A stretch of DNA of 64,000 nucleotides from Mahella australiensis 50-1 BON (GTDB lineage: Bacteria > Bacillota > Clostridia > Mahellales > Mahellaceae). Shown piece after piece: positions 44,663 through 54,328 of the stretch. The stretch's first letter is position 1; every line of letters starts with the position of its first letter. The translations under genes and the position numbers were made by a program. The stretch covers positions 2,783,349 to 2,847,348 of the forward strand of contig NC_015520.1 of NCBI RefSeq assembly GCF_000213255.1, in the 5' to 3' direction. The notes under the pieces are model-generated. The model saw nothing but the letters and a program-made list of their open reading frames with translations, was not told where the DNA came from and did no database searches.

Positions 44663-44735
44663 ATAATTAACCTTCCTCTCATATATTTATAAGCATCTTG
44701 ACATAAGCTATTTTCATAGTACATACGACAAATTG

Positions 44736-47700
44736 TTATTCTTTCGTCCACGCCTCAATAAATGCATCGGCATCAGCATTGAGAGCCGTCTTCGCATTCT
44801 CCGATACGAACCTGCTCATGGCTTTGTTGTTAAGATGATTCTTGAAATCCTCCATGCCCTTTACAGCCATTTTCAGATTGGCTTCCGCAAGCTTCTGCTC
44901 GACTTTATCCCGTATCTTTTCTATCAAGTCTTTTATCCTGCGTCCGATTCCTAAGCCTTTGTCCCCGTCCTCATTATCCACTCCAAGCTGCTCTTCTCCT
45001 TTGTCCATAAAGAACTCGGCTTGCTTTAGATCATTGCTAAGCTGCATAAACAACGGATTTTTTATATCCCCCGACGTTTTATAACGGTTCAGCAATCCCT
45101 GCATAGAATCAATGCTGGTCGTTATTTCAAACGCATAGTTTGCCTCAGACATGTTGCCCGCTTTATCCCCCACGACAGCGCTGATGCTATGCTGTCCCAG
45201 CTTACCCACGAAATCCATTTTTGTGTCCGGTTGATACGGCTCACCATCTACAACAACAGATGATGTTGCTATGCCGGACAGATTATCCTCAGCCTCAACG
45301 GCGAAGCTTAAAGGCTGATAATCCTCGAATACCGACCCGTCTTCAAACGGCGTTCCGTTGACTGTCAGGTTGAATACCGGAGCGGTCTTGTCTATAGCCA
45401 AAGCCACAGTCTTAGCCTCTTCGACATTGCCGGCCTTGTCGACGGAGCGATGCATGATCACGTATTGCCCATCTCCTGTCAGAACAATGGGCTGGCTGTA
45501 AGTTTCCCACGTCTGGCCGCTGTCCATACTGTATTCAGTTCTTGCAATGCCGGACACATCGTCTGTCGCTGCAAGTGTAACCGTTACATCGGATGTATAC
45601 CAGCCGCTGCTTTGTTCTCCCGAAATGTTAGCTGTAGTTATAGGTGCTTGCGAATCGCCGGAAACATATTCTACGGACAGATCCGATATTTCGCTTCTAG
45701 TGAAATTGCCATCAATAACTGAAAATACGGCTATACCAGCTGTAACGGTGTTACCAATATCAATATTTATACTACCTGCTTCCTTCCACTCGTCGCCTTC
45801 TTTATAATAAGCCGTAAATTTATCACCGTTTTTAGTGAGCTTCAATTCTGCAGGAAACTTTAATGTGGCAGCCGGCATTTTATATGCGCAATTCCCACCT
45901 TTTTCTGATCTATATACGAATCTAAGTGTTCCATCTGGTAAAATCCTGTAATGCACCATTCTTGAATCTGCATCGTTGGTTTCCCGTATCATTATACCTG
46001 ACGATGTATCCGTAGTAACAGCCTGCAAACTATCTATTTTAGCCGAGACCGATATTTCACTGTCTTCTTGTGCGAAAACATTGCGATACAAATAGTAGCA
46101 TTGATCAGCGGTACCCCATACATTGCGTCCGTCCGTAACTATAACATATCCATCCTGCGTTTCTTTTGCATAACCATCTGTCAACGGTCCAAAGGCCGTA
46201 GTTCTCCACGGTTCTGTAACCTGATCTTCACCCACTACAACTTTTATACTATTGCCCATGCCTAATCCGTTAATAACAACCGTTATGATAGCTGTCCCTT
46301 CTTCTGCATTCGCTCTCAGTCTCAAAATCTGATTATGGCCTTCATTTAAAACTTCCATTATCGATATAACAGATTCATCGCTGCTCGTATAGGTAAGTTC
46401 TGCATCAGACAAATCGGCCTCAGTACCGTCGTCATATAAAGCTCTTACCAATAAACCGACCTCGTCGCCAGGTGGTATTATATTTCTGTTAGATGGCATT
46501 TCAAGCTTTAATTGTGAAATCTTTTTGTCCACTACTGTAAAAGATACATCGGTGCTTTTACCGTTTGCAGTTAAAGTTATAGTCGCATTCCCCACCGCTT
46601 TTGCCGTTACCGTACCGTCATCAGCCACCTCTGCTATGTTAGCGTCGCTGCTTGAATATTTCACAGATTGCCCTATATCCATAATCTGACCATATTTTGA
46701 AATACCATATGACAAGATTTTTTGGCTTCCTCCTATTCCCAGGACGGTTGTTGGGACAATCGTTTCAATCTTATCCACAGAATCTTCAACCATTACGTAA
46801 ACTAAAGCAGACTTTGCTACCCCATCTTTGCTTACTGCCACCGTTATTTTGGCTATACCTTCTCCTATAGCCGTTATTTTGCCATCCGCATTCACTGTCG
46901 CAACTTCATTATTATCGCTTTCGTAACTAATATCAGCATTTGAAAGATCCATAAAATAACCCATTCGGCTCTTACCTGTTATATTCAGATCCTTCGATTG
47001 GCCAATCGTTAGATTAAACGTAGGCTTGTTATCCTCAGATTGGATAAATACCTTATCCAATGGATCAGCGGGATCAGCAAACTTGAAGTCTGACAATAAT
47101 CCTATACTATCAAAATCAATATCCTTGAACCCTAAAGCATAAGCAGGAGAATCATATCTCAGTCTATAATCCAGATTATCTGGATCGATAAAGATTGGAT
47201 CCTTCGCTTGCGAATACTGGTCGTATTTTCCGCTTGCTTTCCAACTCAACAAATCACTCGCAAATGGTGCTCCACTGATTTTATATTCATCGTTGTTGTT
47301 AAAGAATGTATTAAAGTCAGCGAATTTACCTCTGGTTTCGTCCCAACCCCCGAATCCATAAATGTAATCTCCACTGTTATAGATTATATTCCTTTGGATA
47401 TTAAAGTCACCGATAACACCCCAGCCGCTTACACCCACTCCTATCGCGCCTTGTGGAGTATTATTGTCGGCAATAATATTGTTAAAAACCTTTGTATTGG
47501 TTGCCGGATTTACAAAGATGCCGTATCTTGTAGTCCCACCATCAGTTTTTTGCAAACCGCTGACAACGTTATTGCTTATAGTAACATAATCTGAGTTTCT
47601 ATCTGCATATATCCCAAAGCCAAAAGAGAATGGTATACTGCTGTCGTGAACATAATTATTATTTATTACATTACCGACACCGGTAGCCATCGAGTAAATT

Positions 47701-50390
47701 GGCCCTCCGTCCTGTGAATCATTCATACAGTTATAAACATCATTATATTCTACTTTGTTGTCCCTTGTATGTTCGAAATCGAACACATTGTCTTTTGTAA
47801 CGGCAATACCGTCTATAGTCCTGCCGATCAATGTCTCCGGCCATTCTCCTCCGAACTGTATTCCAAACCTTGGGGTATCATGTATTTTATTATGGGCAAC
47901 TATATTATCACCGCTCATGTATAAAAGCACACCCACACCATGGCCTATCAGCCTACCGACACTATAAATGTGATTATTCTCTATACGATTGCTCTTATTG
48001 ATGTATTTACTGGAAAATGCGGTTCCACTGCTGGCTTCAACGCCGTTAAAACCTATATCATGAATATTATTACCGTATACGGTATTGCCCTGTGCCCAAC
48101 CCCTCATTTGGATAGCAGAACCACCAGTAGAATATATCTTGCAATCTTTTACACTGATATTCTTCCCGTTCTGTATATAAATAGCCCCTTCATTTGCAGG
48201 GCCATTCGTAGTGTTTAATGTTAAACCTTCGAATTGTATATTATTAGCAGGGGCTACTTCAGAACTGCCTTTTACCTGAATTATCCTTTTTACCTTTGGT
48301 GCAACAATATTTAAATCGTCAATCTGCTTTCCTGCTTCAAGACCTTTGGGCCAATAATAAAGGACTCCATTGGTTTTATCAAGATAGAATTCTCCGGGTT
48401 GATCAAGAAGTTCCAATGCCCCTTTGAGAAAATATCTCGATCCCATAGCGGTATCATATGTAGCTTGTCCGTTCAAAGTAATGATTTTATTTGTATAATC
48501 TATAGAGGCAACAGGCAATTCATTAGCAAACCACGCTATACCTCCGCCTGGCCATATGTAAACAGTTAAATCCTTAAGATTGCTAATAGGCGGTATATCT
48601 CCATCATTAAAGCCGATTTGTGATTTTGAGCCTTCGCTTACTGTCCTTGCCGCTATATTATATCCTGTATTAGGATAACGAGCTTCAATAGCCATTGCAT
48701 CATCTTCGGTCAGGTTATCGAACACCCAGCCTGTTCCCACATTTGCTTTGTATATATGCCCTGAATAAGGCTCCCAATTTATAATTCTCTGGCCACCTAC
48801 CAGCACTGGTTTTTCGCCGGGATAGTTCTTATAAGTTATTTTATAACCGTCTTTTCCGGAATCGTTTTCGTCAAATTCAATAGTCGAATCAATATAATAT
48901 TCTCCCTGTCGTAAAAATACGTTTATATCGCTCGTCATTCCGGAAGCAATTCTTTGTCTAATAACTTCTTTAGCCCCTTGTATAGTTTTAAACGGCCCGT
49001 CGGTTCCTTCAGCGTTCGGTTGGTCAATGGTGCCACTCCAGTTATCGTTTCCATTTGGCGAAATGTAAAAGTCCCTGCCCCAATCCCATTCTCTGAAGTT
49101 TATAATATAAGTCCTTTTTGTTATGCCATCCTGCGCCGTAACATCAATAATAGCTTTGCCGGGAATTGATAGTGCTTGTGTTATTGCCACAGTTGCACCG
49201 GCAAAATTAGGTTCTGCTGTAACATTCGGCGGCGATGTCGCCCCTTCAGGCATAATAACATTGTATTCGGTCATTGATGGATTGAAATCATCAAGCTCAA
49301 CCCCATCCAGTTCAATGCTTTTTAACGAAGCGTCCTCGCTTTTATCCACGGTAATCGGCACAGTGGCCGTCTTTGTGACACCATCATACACTGCCGTCAC
49401 AGTTATAACCGTATCTCCTGTCGATATGCCGGTTATCACGCCATCGCCGGATACCTGCGCTATATCCGGATCCGCGCTTTCAAAACTCAATGAATCAAAA
49501 TCATTAACGATACTATCGCCATCATTCATTATTCCAGTAACGGTTATCGCCGAAGTTTCACCAACACCTATCTTTGACAGCGATAACGTCGGCCGTATTT
49601 CCGCAAGCTGAAGATAATAGACTCTGAAATCGTCCGCATACATTTCCTCTCCGTCTTCCGCGAAGCCCAATGTGACAAAATCTATTCTCTTGATCTTTTT
49701 GTCTATATCATCCGTCATGTTTTTTCCACCCTGCAGATGTAAGCCTTCCGCCTTTTTCGCGCCGTTTATATACACATCATATGTATCCTGTGTTTCAGGA
49801 TCTTGATCGACATGTAACACAGCCTTGATATCATAAGGAGTATTAATCTGAAACGTTTGCAATTGCTCCCAAGTATTATCGTTATATGCCAAGATATTTT
49901 CACCATTGAATCTGACTGTATTAACCCTATATTGTGATGTTCCACCGGCAGCATTAGGTATAAACAATACGATAGTCATTAAGTCTTTTGGTGAGCTACT
50001 TATTTCGGTAATATAGACCTTTTCCTCTACTATGAAACTTTTTGCTATATCCAGGTCTGTCTTTGCAATACCAACTGTAGCCGGTAAAGGATAATGTTCC
50101 CTATCTGGATGCCATCCGTTGTTCCTTATCTTCAGCATTTTGTTGCTGCCAAAGTAAGCATCTTGTTCTACCGCTATGGTATGTGCGCCATAATAATCTC
50201 CTGCCCACCAGCCGTTACCAGCAGGAAAGTTCCCGATAGCCCTGGTATCAAACCCTTCATACAGGATATCTCCAGTTTCAGCTTTTGCTGAAGTAATGCC
50301 CGGGCCAATAACAAAACCTGTGCCAAGAGATGTGAGCACCAATGCCAGTGTTAACAAATACACGCCCCATTTCTTTAATTTTGTCAACAT
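44736..50390 (-). CDS. Giant secreted beta-helix glycan-active protein, paralogue of the downstream gene
   Basis: 1884 residues. Signal peptide 1-38 (SAKA). A concanavalin-like domain 40-265 (ILYEGFDTRAIGNFPAGNGWW), BIG2 repeat, cadherin-like repeat (LKSIELDGVELDDFNPSMTEY), then the beta-helix from FYISPNGNDNWSGTIDQPN (about 435) to 1100 with GPIYSMATGVGNVINNNYVHD matching GPIYAYHTGVGNIINNNWIHD of the paralogue. Three further BIG2-type repeats, a second concanavalin-like domain (about 1430-1570), then the OmpL47-, Ig- and FIMAH-like tail nearly identical to the paralogue's. ATG 50390 follows GGGGGTATAGAA. Preceded by regulatory copy C, so it probably heads the operon with 39785-44662. Likely acts on the cell surface or in the medium on polysaccharide backbones. 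Confidence 0.85.
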   Translation of the reverse strand: MLTKLKKWGVYLLTLALVLTSLGTGFVIGPGITSAKAETGDILYEGFDTRAIGNFPAGNGWWAGDYYGAHTIAVEQDAYFGSNKMLKIRNNGWHPDREHYPLPATVGIAKTDLDIAKSFIVEEKVYITEISSSPKDLMTIVLFIPNAAGGTSQYRVNTVRFNGENILAYNDNTWEQLQTFQINTPYDIKAVLHVDQDPETQDTYDVYINGAKKAEGLHLQGGKNMTDDIDKKIKRIDFVTLGFAEDGEEMYADDFRVYYLQLAEIRPTLSLSKIGVGETSAITVTGIMNDGDSIVNDFDSLSFESADPDIAQVSGDGVITGISTGDTVITVTAVYDGVTKTATVPITVDKSEDASLKSIELDGVELDDFNPSMTEYNVIMPEGATSPPNVTAEPNFAGATVAITQALSIPGKAIIDVTAQDGITKRTYIINFREWDWGRDFYISPNGNDNWSGTIDQPNAEGTDGPFKTIQGAKEVIRQRIASGMTSDINVFLRQGEYYIDSTIEFDENDSGKDGYKITYKNYPGEKPVLVGGQRIINWEPYSGHIYKANVGTGWVFDNLTEDDAMAIEARYPNTGYNIAARTVSEGSKSQIGFNDGDIPPISNLKDLTVYIWPGGGIAWFANELPVASIDYTNKIITLNGQATYDTAMGSRYFLKGALELLDQPGEFYLDKTNGVLYYWPKGLEAGKQIDDLNIVAPKVKRIIQVKGSSEVAPANNIQFEGLTLNTTNGPANEGAIYIQNGKNISVKDCKIYSTGGSAIQMRGWAQGNTVYGNNIHDIGFNGVEASSGTAFSSKYINKSNRIENNHIYSVGRLIGHGVGVLLYMSGDNIVAHNKIHDTPRFGIQFGGEWPETLIGRTIDGIAVTKDNVFDFEHTRDNKVEYNDVYNCMNDSQDGGPIYSMATGVGNVINNNYVHDSSIPFSFGFGIYADRNSDYVTISNNVVSGLQKTDGGTTRYGIFVNPATNTKVFNNIIADNNTPQGAIGVGVSGWGVIGDFNIQRNIIYNSGDYIYGFGGWDETRGKFADFNTFFNNNDEYKISGAPFASDLLSWKASGKYDQYSQAKDPIFIDPDNLDYRLRYDSPAYALGFKDIDFDSIGLLSDFKFADPADPLDKVFIQSEDNKPTFNLTIGQSKDLNITGKSRMGYFMDLSNADISYESDNNEVATVNADGKITAIGEGIAKITVAVSKDGVAKSALVYVMVEDSVDKIETIVPTTVLGIGGSQKILSYGISKYGQIMDIGQSVKYSSSDANIAEVADDGTVTAKAVGNATITLTANGKSTDVSFTVVDKKISQLKLEMPSNRNIIPPGDEVGLLVRALYDDGTEADLSDAELTYTSSDESVISIMEVLNEGHNQILRLRANAEEGTAIITVVINGLGMGNSIKVVVGEDQVTEPWRTTAFGPLTDGYAKETQDGYVIVTDGRNVWGTADQCYYLYRNVFAQEDSEISVSAKIDSLQAVTTDTSSGIMIRETNDADSRMVHYRILPDGTLRFVYRSEKGGNCAYKMPAATLKFPAELKLTKNGDKFTAYYKEGDEWKEAGSINIDIGNTVTAGIAVFSVIDGNFTRSEISDLSVEYVSGDSQAPITTANISGEQSSGWYTSDVTVTLAATDDVSGIARTEYSMDSGQTWETYSQPIVLTGDGQYVIMHRSVDKAGNVEEAKTVALAIDKTAPVFNLTVNGTPFEDGSVFEDYQPLSFAVEAEDNLSGIATSSVVVDGEPYQPDTKMDFVGKLGQHSISAVVGDKAGNMSEANYAFEITTSIDSMQGLLNRYKTSGDIKNPLFMQLSNDLKQAEFFMDKGEEQLGVDNEDGDKGLGIGRRIKDLIEKIRDKVEQKLAEANLKMAVKGMEDFKNHLNNKAMSRFVSENAKTALNADADAFIEAWTKE

Positions 50391-50451
50391 TTCTATACCC
50401 CCATTCCAGATTTTATCCTTTTGATATTACTATAATACTTTAAAGAAATAC

Positions 50452-50545
50452 GGTAAATGATATAGATTTGACATAACATGCTATAAAATTAAGCACTTGA
50501 TGCTAATGAAATGTATACTTTTTATACTTTTGATACAACATTTTA
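50452..50545 (-). promoter_or_regulatory. Shared regulatory element, copy C (beta-helix operon)
   Basis: The most divergent of the three copies. Palindrome core GTATACTTTTTATAC (50513-50527) and AAGCACTT, CTATAAAATTAAG and TGATATAGATTTGACATAA blocks are kept in the same order and spacing as in copies A and B, while the bases between them differ. It lies 62 bases before the 1884-residue gene start. Confidence 0.75.
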
Positions 50546-50693
50546 ACTATTACTCTATAACCAACACCACAAATGACGGTTTCATGGTTGCCCATAGTTA
50601 CTTTTCCGGAATCCTTTCTTATGACAATTTCCGCTATTCGGTTTGATAATGTTGCCTGATGAATTGACTTATACCTTAAAGTTCTATGCCTTC
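50505..50693 (-). pseudogene. Open remnant, possible winged-helix tail
   Basis: Downstream (minus sense) of the nucleotidyltransferase fragment the strand stays open without a start: TLRYKSIHQATLSNRIAEIV, then IRKDSGKVTMGNHETVICGVGYRVIV. The TVICGVGYRV phrase recalls the TVRGVGYR end of OmpR-type winged helices. It runs into regulatory copy C. Probably a decayed gene tail; weak evidence. Confidence 0.25.
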
Positions 50694-50870
50694 TTTCTCA
50701 ACATTCATAAAAAACGGCAGTGCATCTACAAATTGTCTGTATTGATCAAAACTTTGCAGAAATATAGATACGACAACATTATATTTTAAAGATAAATCAA
50801 CTGTTATATCATTTATAAGTTCGGGAGGCAGTGAAGTCTTTTTGATTGTTTGTTCCGCTCCATGCAACAT
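50676..50870 (-). pseudogene. C-terminal fragment of a MNT-like nucleotidyltransferase
   Basis: A 64-residue frame: LPPELINDITVDLSLKYNVV, SIFLQSFDQYRQFVDALPFF and NVEKEGIEL. This matches the C-terminal half of the small minimal nucleotidyltransferases (antitoxin partners of HEPN proteins), which end in a similar LSLKYDVV and LPFFxNVxKEGI pattern. The N-terminal GSxxRG and DxD catalytic part is absent and no HEPN gene is beside it, so it is a truncated remnant. AAGGA lies far (13 nt) from ATG 50870. The rest of 50391-51036 holds regulatory copy C and a terminator. Confidence 0.55.
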
Positions 50871-50929
50871 ATTTTACATCCGTTCCTTTCTTTTCTTCTT
50901 AATTATACCATTTTCGAAATGGAAACACA

Positions 50930-50969
50930 AAAAAGCAGTATAGCAACTTAACTGACCATACTGCTTTTT
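50930..50969 (-). terminator. Terminator of the GH36-to-UroD operon
   Basis: AAAAAGCAGTAT (50930-50941) pairs with ATACTGCTTTTT (50958-50969). In the minus direction the stem runs into CTGCTTTTTTGTG. It lies about 70 bases past the GH36 stop. Confidence 0.88.
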
Positions 50970-51036
50970 GGACTGCGAGTTTTCCATTATTCAACCTGCT
51001 CGGCAATTTGTTTAACCTTATCATGGATAACTCGGT

Positions 51037-53112
51037 TTAATCGATAGCTTCCAAAAGGGTTAAATTGGAAGTAAGCGCATTATCAAGCTTTATGTTGAGC
51101 CCATCGTGCATTAAACTGTATCCATCCTTAATGAAAGTCTTAGTACCCGGTTCAACAGTAACCCTATAGCTTTTATCCTCTTTTAGGCCGCGGTATTTCA
51201 AGGTATATGTATCAATGTCCGAATTTATCAATCTGAAAACAGCGGCGACGCACTTTTTGCCATCCGGCGACGCATACTCCAATGCGCACCATCCCGTACC
51301 ATCCGCTCCGGCTATGTTAGGCGTATGATGATATACTTTAGCGGAGCCTTGCAGCGGCCTTATAAAATCTTTATATATCGTTATATATTTTTTTACGCAT
51401 TCCAATCCCTCGGGATTGGCTTCGCTAAGTTGAGGCGATATGCCTGAAATGGTCGGATGAGCCATAATTACATTATGTAACTGGGTTTCAATATTGCCCC
51501 GATAACTTCCTTCCATAATAACACCAAACGTTCTATTTAGATATTCCGGAGGCAACACCATACTCATCCCGTTAAGTATCCTAACCGTCCTCGGCATCCG
51601 CATCCAATCGGAAATCCATGTGGTCGTAAATCTGCTTACCATACCCAGATCGGTACGTCCTCCGCCGCTTGAACAATTTTCAAATAAGACATTGGGAAAT
51701 CTAGTCCTCATCTTGTCGAATATTTCATATAAGCTCTCCACGTGGCGCCAAAGCGTATTCTCCATCTTCCCGTTTTTAAGGTTAAACCCGCCTTCATCCG
51801 CATTCATGTTATAATCCAGCCTGAAAAGGTTCAAATCATATCTCTCGATTAGCCTGATTATCTCTTCTTCCATATATTCTTTTACTTCAGGATTGGCAAG
51901 ATCCAATATTCGTTCTTGCCTTTTACCGTATCTTGTTATAAACCAATCTGGATGTTCGGTTGCTATCTTTGAGTCCTTACTGGCAGATTCTATTTCCACC
52001 CACAACCCGCATTTAAGCCCTTTCTCCCTTGCATATTCGAATACAGGGAAGAGATCGTTAGGCAACCTGTCGCCGGCATACCAGTAACCTGTGTTATTCC
52101 ACCAACTTGTACCCTTATCCGCATACCATCCCGCATCTACGATAAAAAGCTCCGCTCCTATTTCCGCCGCTATGTCTACCTCTCGTTTCAAACTTTCTTC
52201 GCTTATTTCATCCTCCGTATATCCCCAATGATTATACATTACCGGTTGTATGCCGTCGTTTGATTTCTTTAATACATTTCCCCTCAAATATTTATGCTGG
52301 TTTTGTATCAGAGAATCGAGATCTTGATGGCCTATGCCGAAATGAACTTCTGGGATTTTCACGGTTTCACCGGGACTTATAATCCTCATAGGTGCCGGAG
52401 CTACCGGCGACATCTCAAAAACGAGGCTTGCTGCAGATGGAACCGAGCGGTTATTATGAACAACCGCTTTCCAGTTTGCCGACCATGCCAAGTTGCAAAT
52501 AAAGTAACCGCCGTAAATGTTATTTCTTAAAATGAAAAATGGATTATTCCACCCACTCCTGCCCCTATCCGAACCAAAAGAAATCGATGTGTTTGACGGA
52601 ATGTCGCTCCACGCGAAATTGCCTTCCTGTCCCCATGCCACGTCCTTAAAATATCCTACCGAATATGGCAGTACGCTTTCATCTTTTAGATTATCAACCA
52701 AATTGTCGGACATGTACCACATTTCTCCGCATATAGGTATTACAGACGTCAGGCCGAGGCTTTCACTTTCAGATATATTTGTTATTTCCATATAACGCCT
52801 AAAGAAACCGTTGCCGAAACATTCGGTATGAATCCTTAAACGGATCGGCTTTACGGAATGCTTTAACTCAAGAACGGACTTACTGATGTTTTGATCGGAT
52901 ATTTCACGTGTAAAGCCCTGATATTCCCATCCGAAATACAGTGACTCACCGTCGATCGTAAGATTAAAGGCAGGACGATGCACCCTTTGATCTTTATCTT
53001 TCCTGGGTATTCCGTTATCTTCGTAATCTACGCAAACGAGCATCCCGTCCTCAAAGCGTTCGGCATATAAACCAAGGCCGGAGTGATACCTAAACAAGCT
53101 TTTATTCTCCAT
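51037..53112 (-). CDS. Alpha-galactosidase, glycoside hydrolase family 36
   Basis: A 691-residue cytoplasmic enzyme releasing terminal alpha-galactose. N-terminal beta-supersandwich, then the barrel (NHWGYTEDEISEESLKREVD; LFIVDAGWYADKG). Nucleophile Asp in LNLFRLDYNMN (about residue 430), equivalent to the usual KWDMN. Acid/base Asp in FENCSSGGGRTDLGM (about 480), the GH36 hallmark CSSGGGR. Length is that of clostridial GH36 enzymes. Last gene of the six-gene operon 63079-51037, 34 bases after the third UroD-like gene. Confidence 0.93.
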   Translation of the reverse strand: MENKSLFRYHSGLGLYAERFEDGMLVCVDYEDNGIPRKDKDQRVHRPAFNLTIDGESLYFGWEYQGFTREISDQNISKSVLELKHSVKPIRLRIHTECFGNGFFRRYMEITNISESESLGLTSVIPICGEMWYMSDNLVDNLKDESVLPYSVGYFKDVAWGQEGNFAWSDIPSNTSISFGSDRGRSGWNNPFFILRNNIYGGYFICNLAWSANWKAVVHNNRSVPSAASLVFEMSPVAPAPMRIISPGETVKIPEVHFGIGHQDLDSLIQNQHKYLRGNVLKKSNDGIQPVMYNHWGYTEDEISEESLKREVDIAAEIGAELFIVDAGWYADKGTSWWNNTGYWYAGDRLPNDLFPVFEYAREKGLKCGLWVEIESASKDSKIATEHPDWFITRYGKRQERILDLANPEVKEYMEEEIIRLIERYDLNLFRLDYNMNADEGGFNLKNGKMENTLWRHVESLYEIFDKMRTRFPNVLFENCSSGGGRTDLGMVSRFTTTWISDWMRMPRTVRILNGMSMVLPPEYLNRTFGVIMEGSYRGNIETQLHNVIMAHPTISGISPQLSEANPEGLECVKKYITIYKDFIRPLQGSAKVYHHTPNIAGADGTGWCALEYASPDGKKCVAAVFRLINSDIDTYTLKYRGLKEDKSYRVTVEPGTKTFIKDGYSLMHDGLNIKLDNALTSNLTLLEAID

Positions 53113-53146
53113 ATCTCACATCCATCTTTCCTACTTTTTACCGTAT

Positions 53147-54232
53147 TTATATTGATATTTTCCTGCCTTGCGCCTCTTCGTACATCGCTATTATATTGGC
53201 GATGGTAGTATCGGCTTGTATAGCATGCGTTGGCGCCAATATATAGCCTCCGCCATCGCCCAAGACGGATATTATTCTCCTCACCTCTCGCCTGAGCTCC
53301 TCTTCCGAGGCATAGGGTAACAATTGCTGTATGTCGATAGCTCCGTGAAATGTCAATTTCGAGCCGTATTCGCGCTTGAGTTTCTCTATTTCCATACCTC
53401 TTGCGCTCACTTGAACAGGGTCAAGTATGGTAACGCCCACTTCAATAAGCTCGGGTATAAGCTCCACGACCGATCCGCATGAATGAAAGAATATCTCTAC
53501 GTCGAAGTTATCTTTGATCTCTTTATAAAATTTCACATAAAGCGGCTTGAAATATTTGCGGAACATGCCCTTCGATATCATTAAGCTATTCTGATTGCCG
53601 TAATCTCCGCCGCCATTAAGCTCATGAATCCTCCCGCCACCGGCCTCAAGGGCTTTTATGGCATGTTCCAACCTATGCTCGTTGGCCTTCTCTATCATCG
53701 CCATCGCCAGGTCATCATCAAGCGCCAAGATCATCATGAACTTTTCGTCTCCAACCCACTGGCAAATATGTTGTAAACCGGCAGGATCCCCGTGAGTTGT
53801 TATCCAATACTGCCCCCTGTCTTCCAACTCGTCTATCTGGTTAGGAATAGACGTAAAATCCCACCACGACATATCACCCATCGTTCCATATCTGTCCTTC
53901 AAATCATCCGTGGTTTCAATATCGCCCCACGGAAAATATACCGGGGTTTCGATTACACCGCCCCCGGGCGCTGGTATATCCTTCTTTCTCGGCCCGCCGA
54001 AAATACCTGTTTCGTAGCTGCCATCTTCAAACGTTCTCAACGGCGGGCCGACGTATCTGGGGGCGACGTGCCTCCTGTCAACCCCCAATACGTCCAATAA
54101 GTCATCCATATCGTCTATACTAAAATACGCCTTGAGATTCTCTATAACATCTTTTTCGGCACTGAAATCGCATGGCACTCTGTCCGGCCGTTTATGCGAA
54201 ACAGCCGCTTTTATACGTTCATATGAAGTCAT
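53147..54232 (-). CDS. Uroporphyrinogen decarboxylase superfamily protein, third of four
   Basis: A 361-residue UroD-superfamily protein with the most typical motifs of the four: MTSYERIKAAVSHKRPDRVPCDF at the N-terminus, GGGRIHELNGGGDYGNQNSLMISKGMFRKYFKP, DVEIFFHSCGSVVELIPELIEVGVTILDPVQ with H-x-C-G metal/thiol site, and KLTFHGAIDIQQLLPYAS. Start is ATG 54232 with AAGGAG 8 nt upstream; a 25-residue upstream extension has no site. It lies between the six-hairpin glycosidase and GH36 genes. Reaction unknown; family includes corrinoid-dependent methyltransferases. Confidence 0.85.
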   Translation of the reverse strand: MTSYERIKAAVSHKRPDRVPCDFSAEKDVIENLKAYFSIDDMDDLLDVLGVDRRHVAPRYVGPPLRTFEDGSYETGIFGGPRKKDIPAPGGGVIETPVYFPWGDIETTDDLKDRYGTMGDMSWWDFTSIPNQIDELEDRGQYWITTHGDPAGLQHICQWVGDEKFMMILALDDDLAMAMIEKANEHRLEHAIKALEAGGGRIHELNGGGDYGNQNSLMISKGMFRKYFKPLYVKFYKEIKDNFDVEIFFHSCGSVVELIPELIEVGVTILDPVQVSARGMEIEKLKREYGSKLTFHGAIDIQQLLPYASEEELRREVRRIISVLGDGGGYILAPTHAIQADTTIANIIAMYEEAQGRKISI

Positions 54233-54328
54233 GACATAATCTCCTTTGTTATCCTCTACTACATATAATAGACCTATCAGCGAATATATCAAGTGCTCAT
54301 AATTCAACTTTATGTACCATAAAATTAA

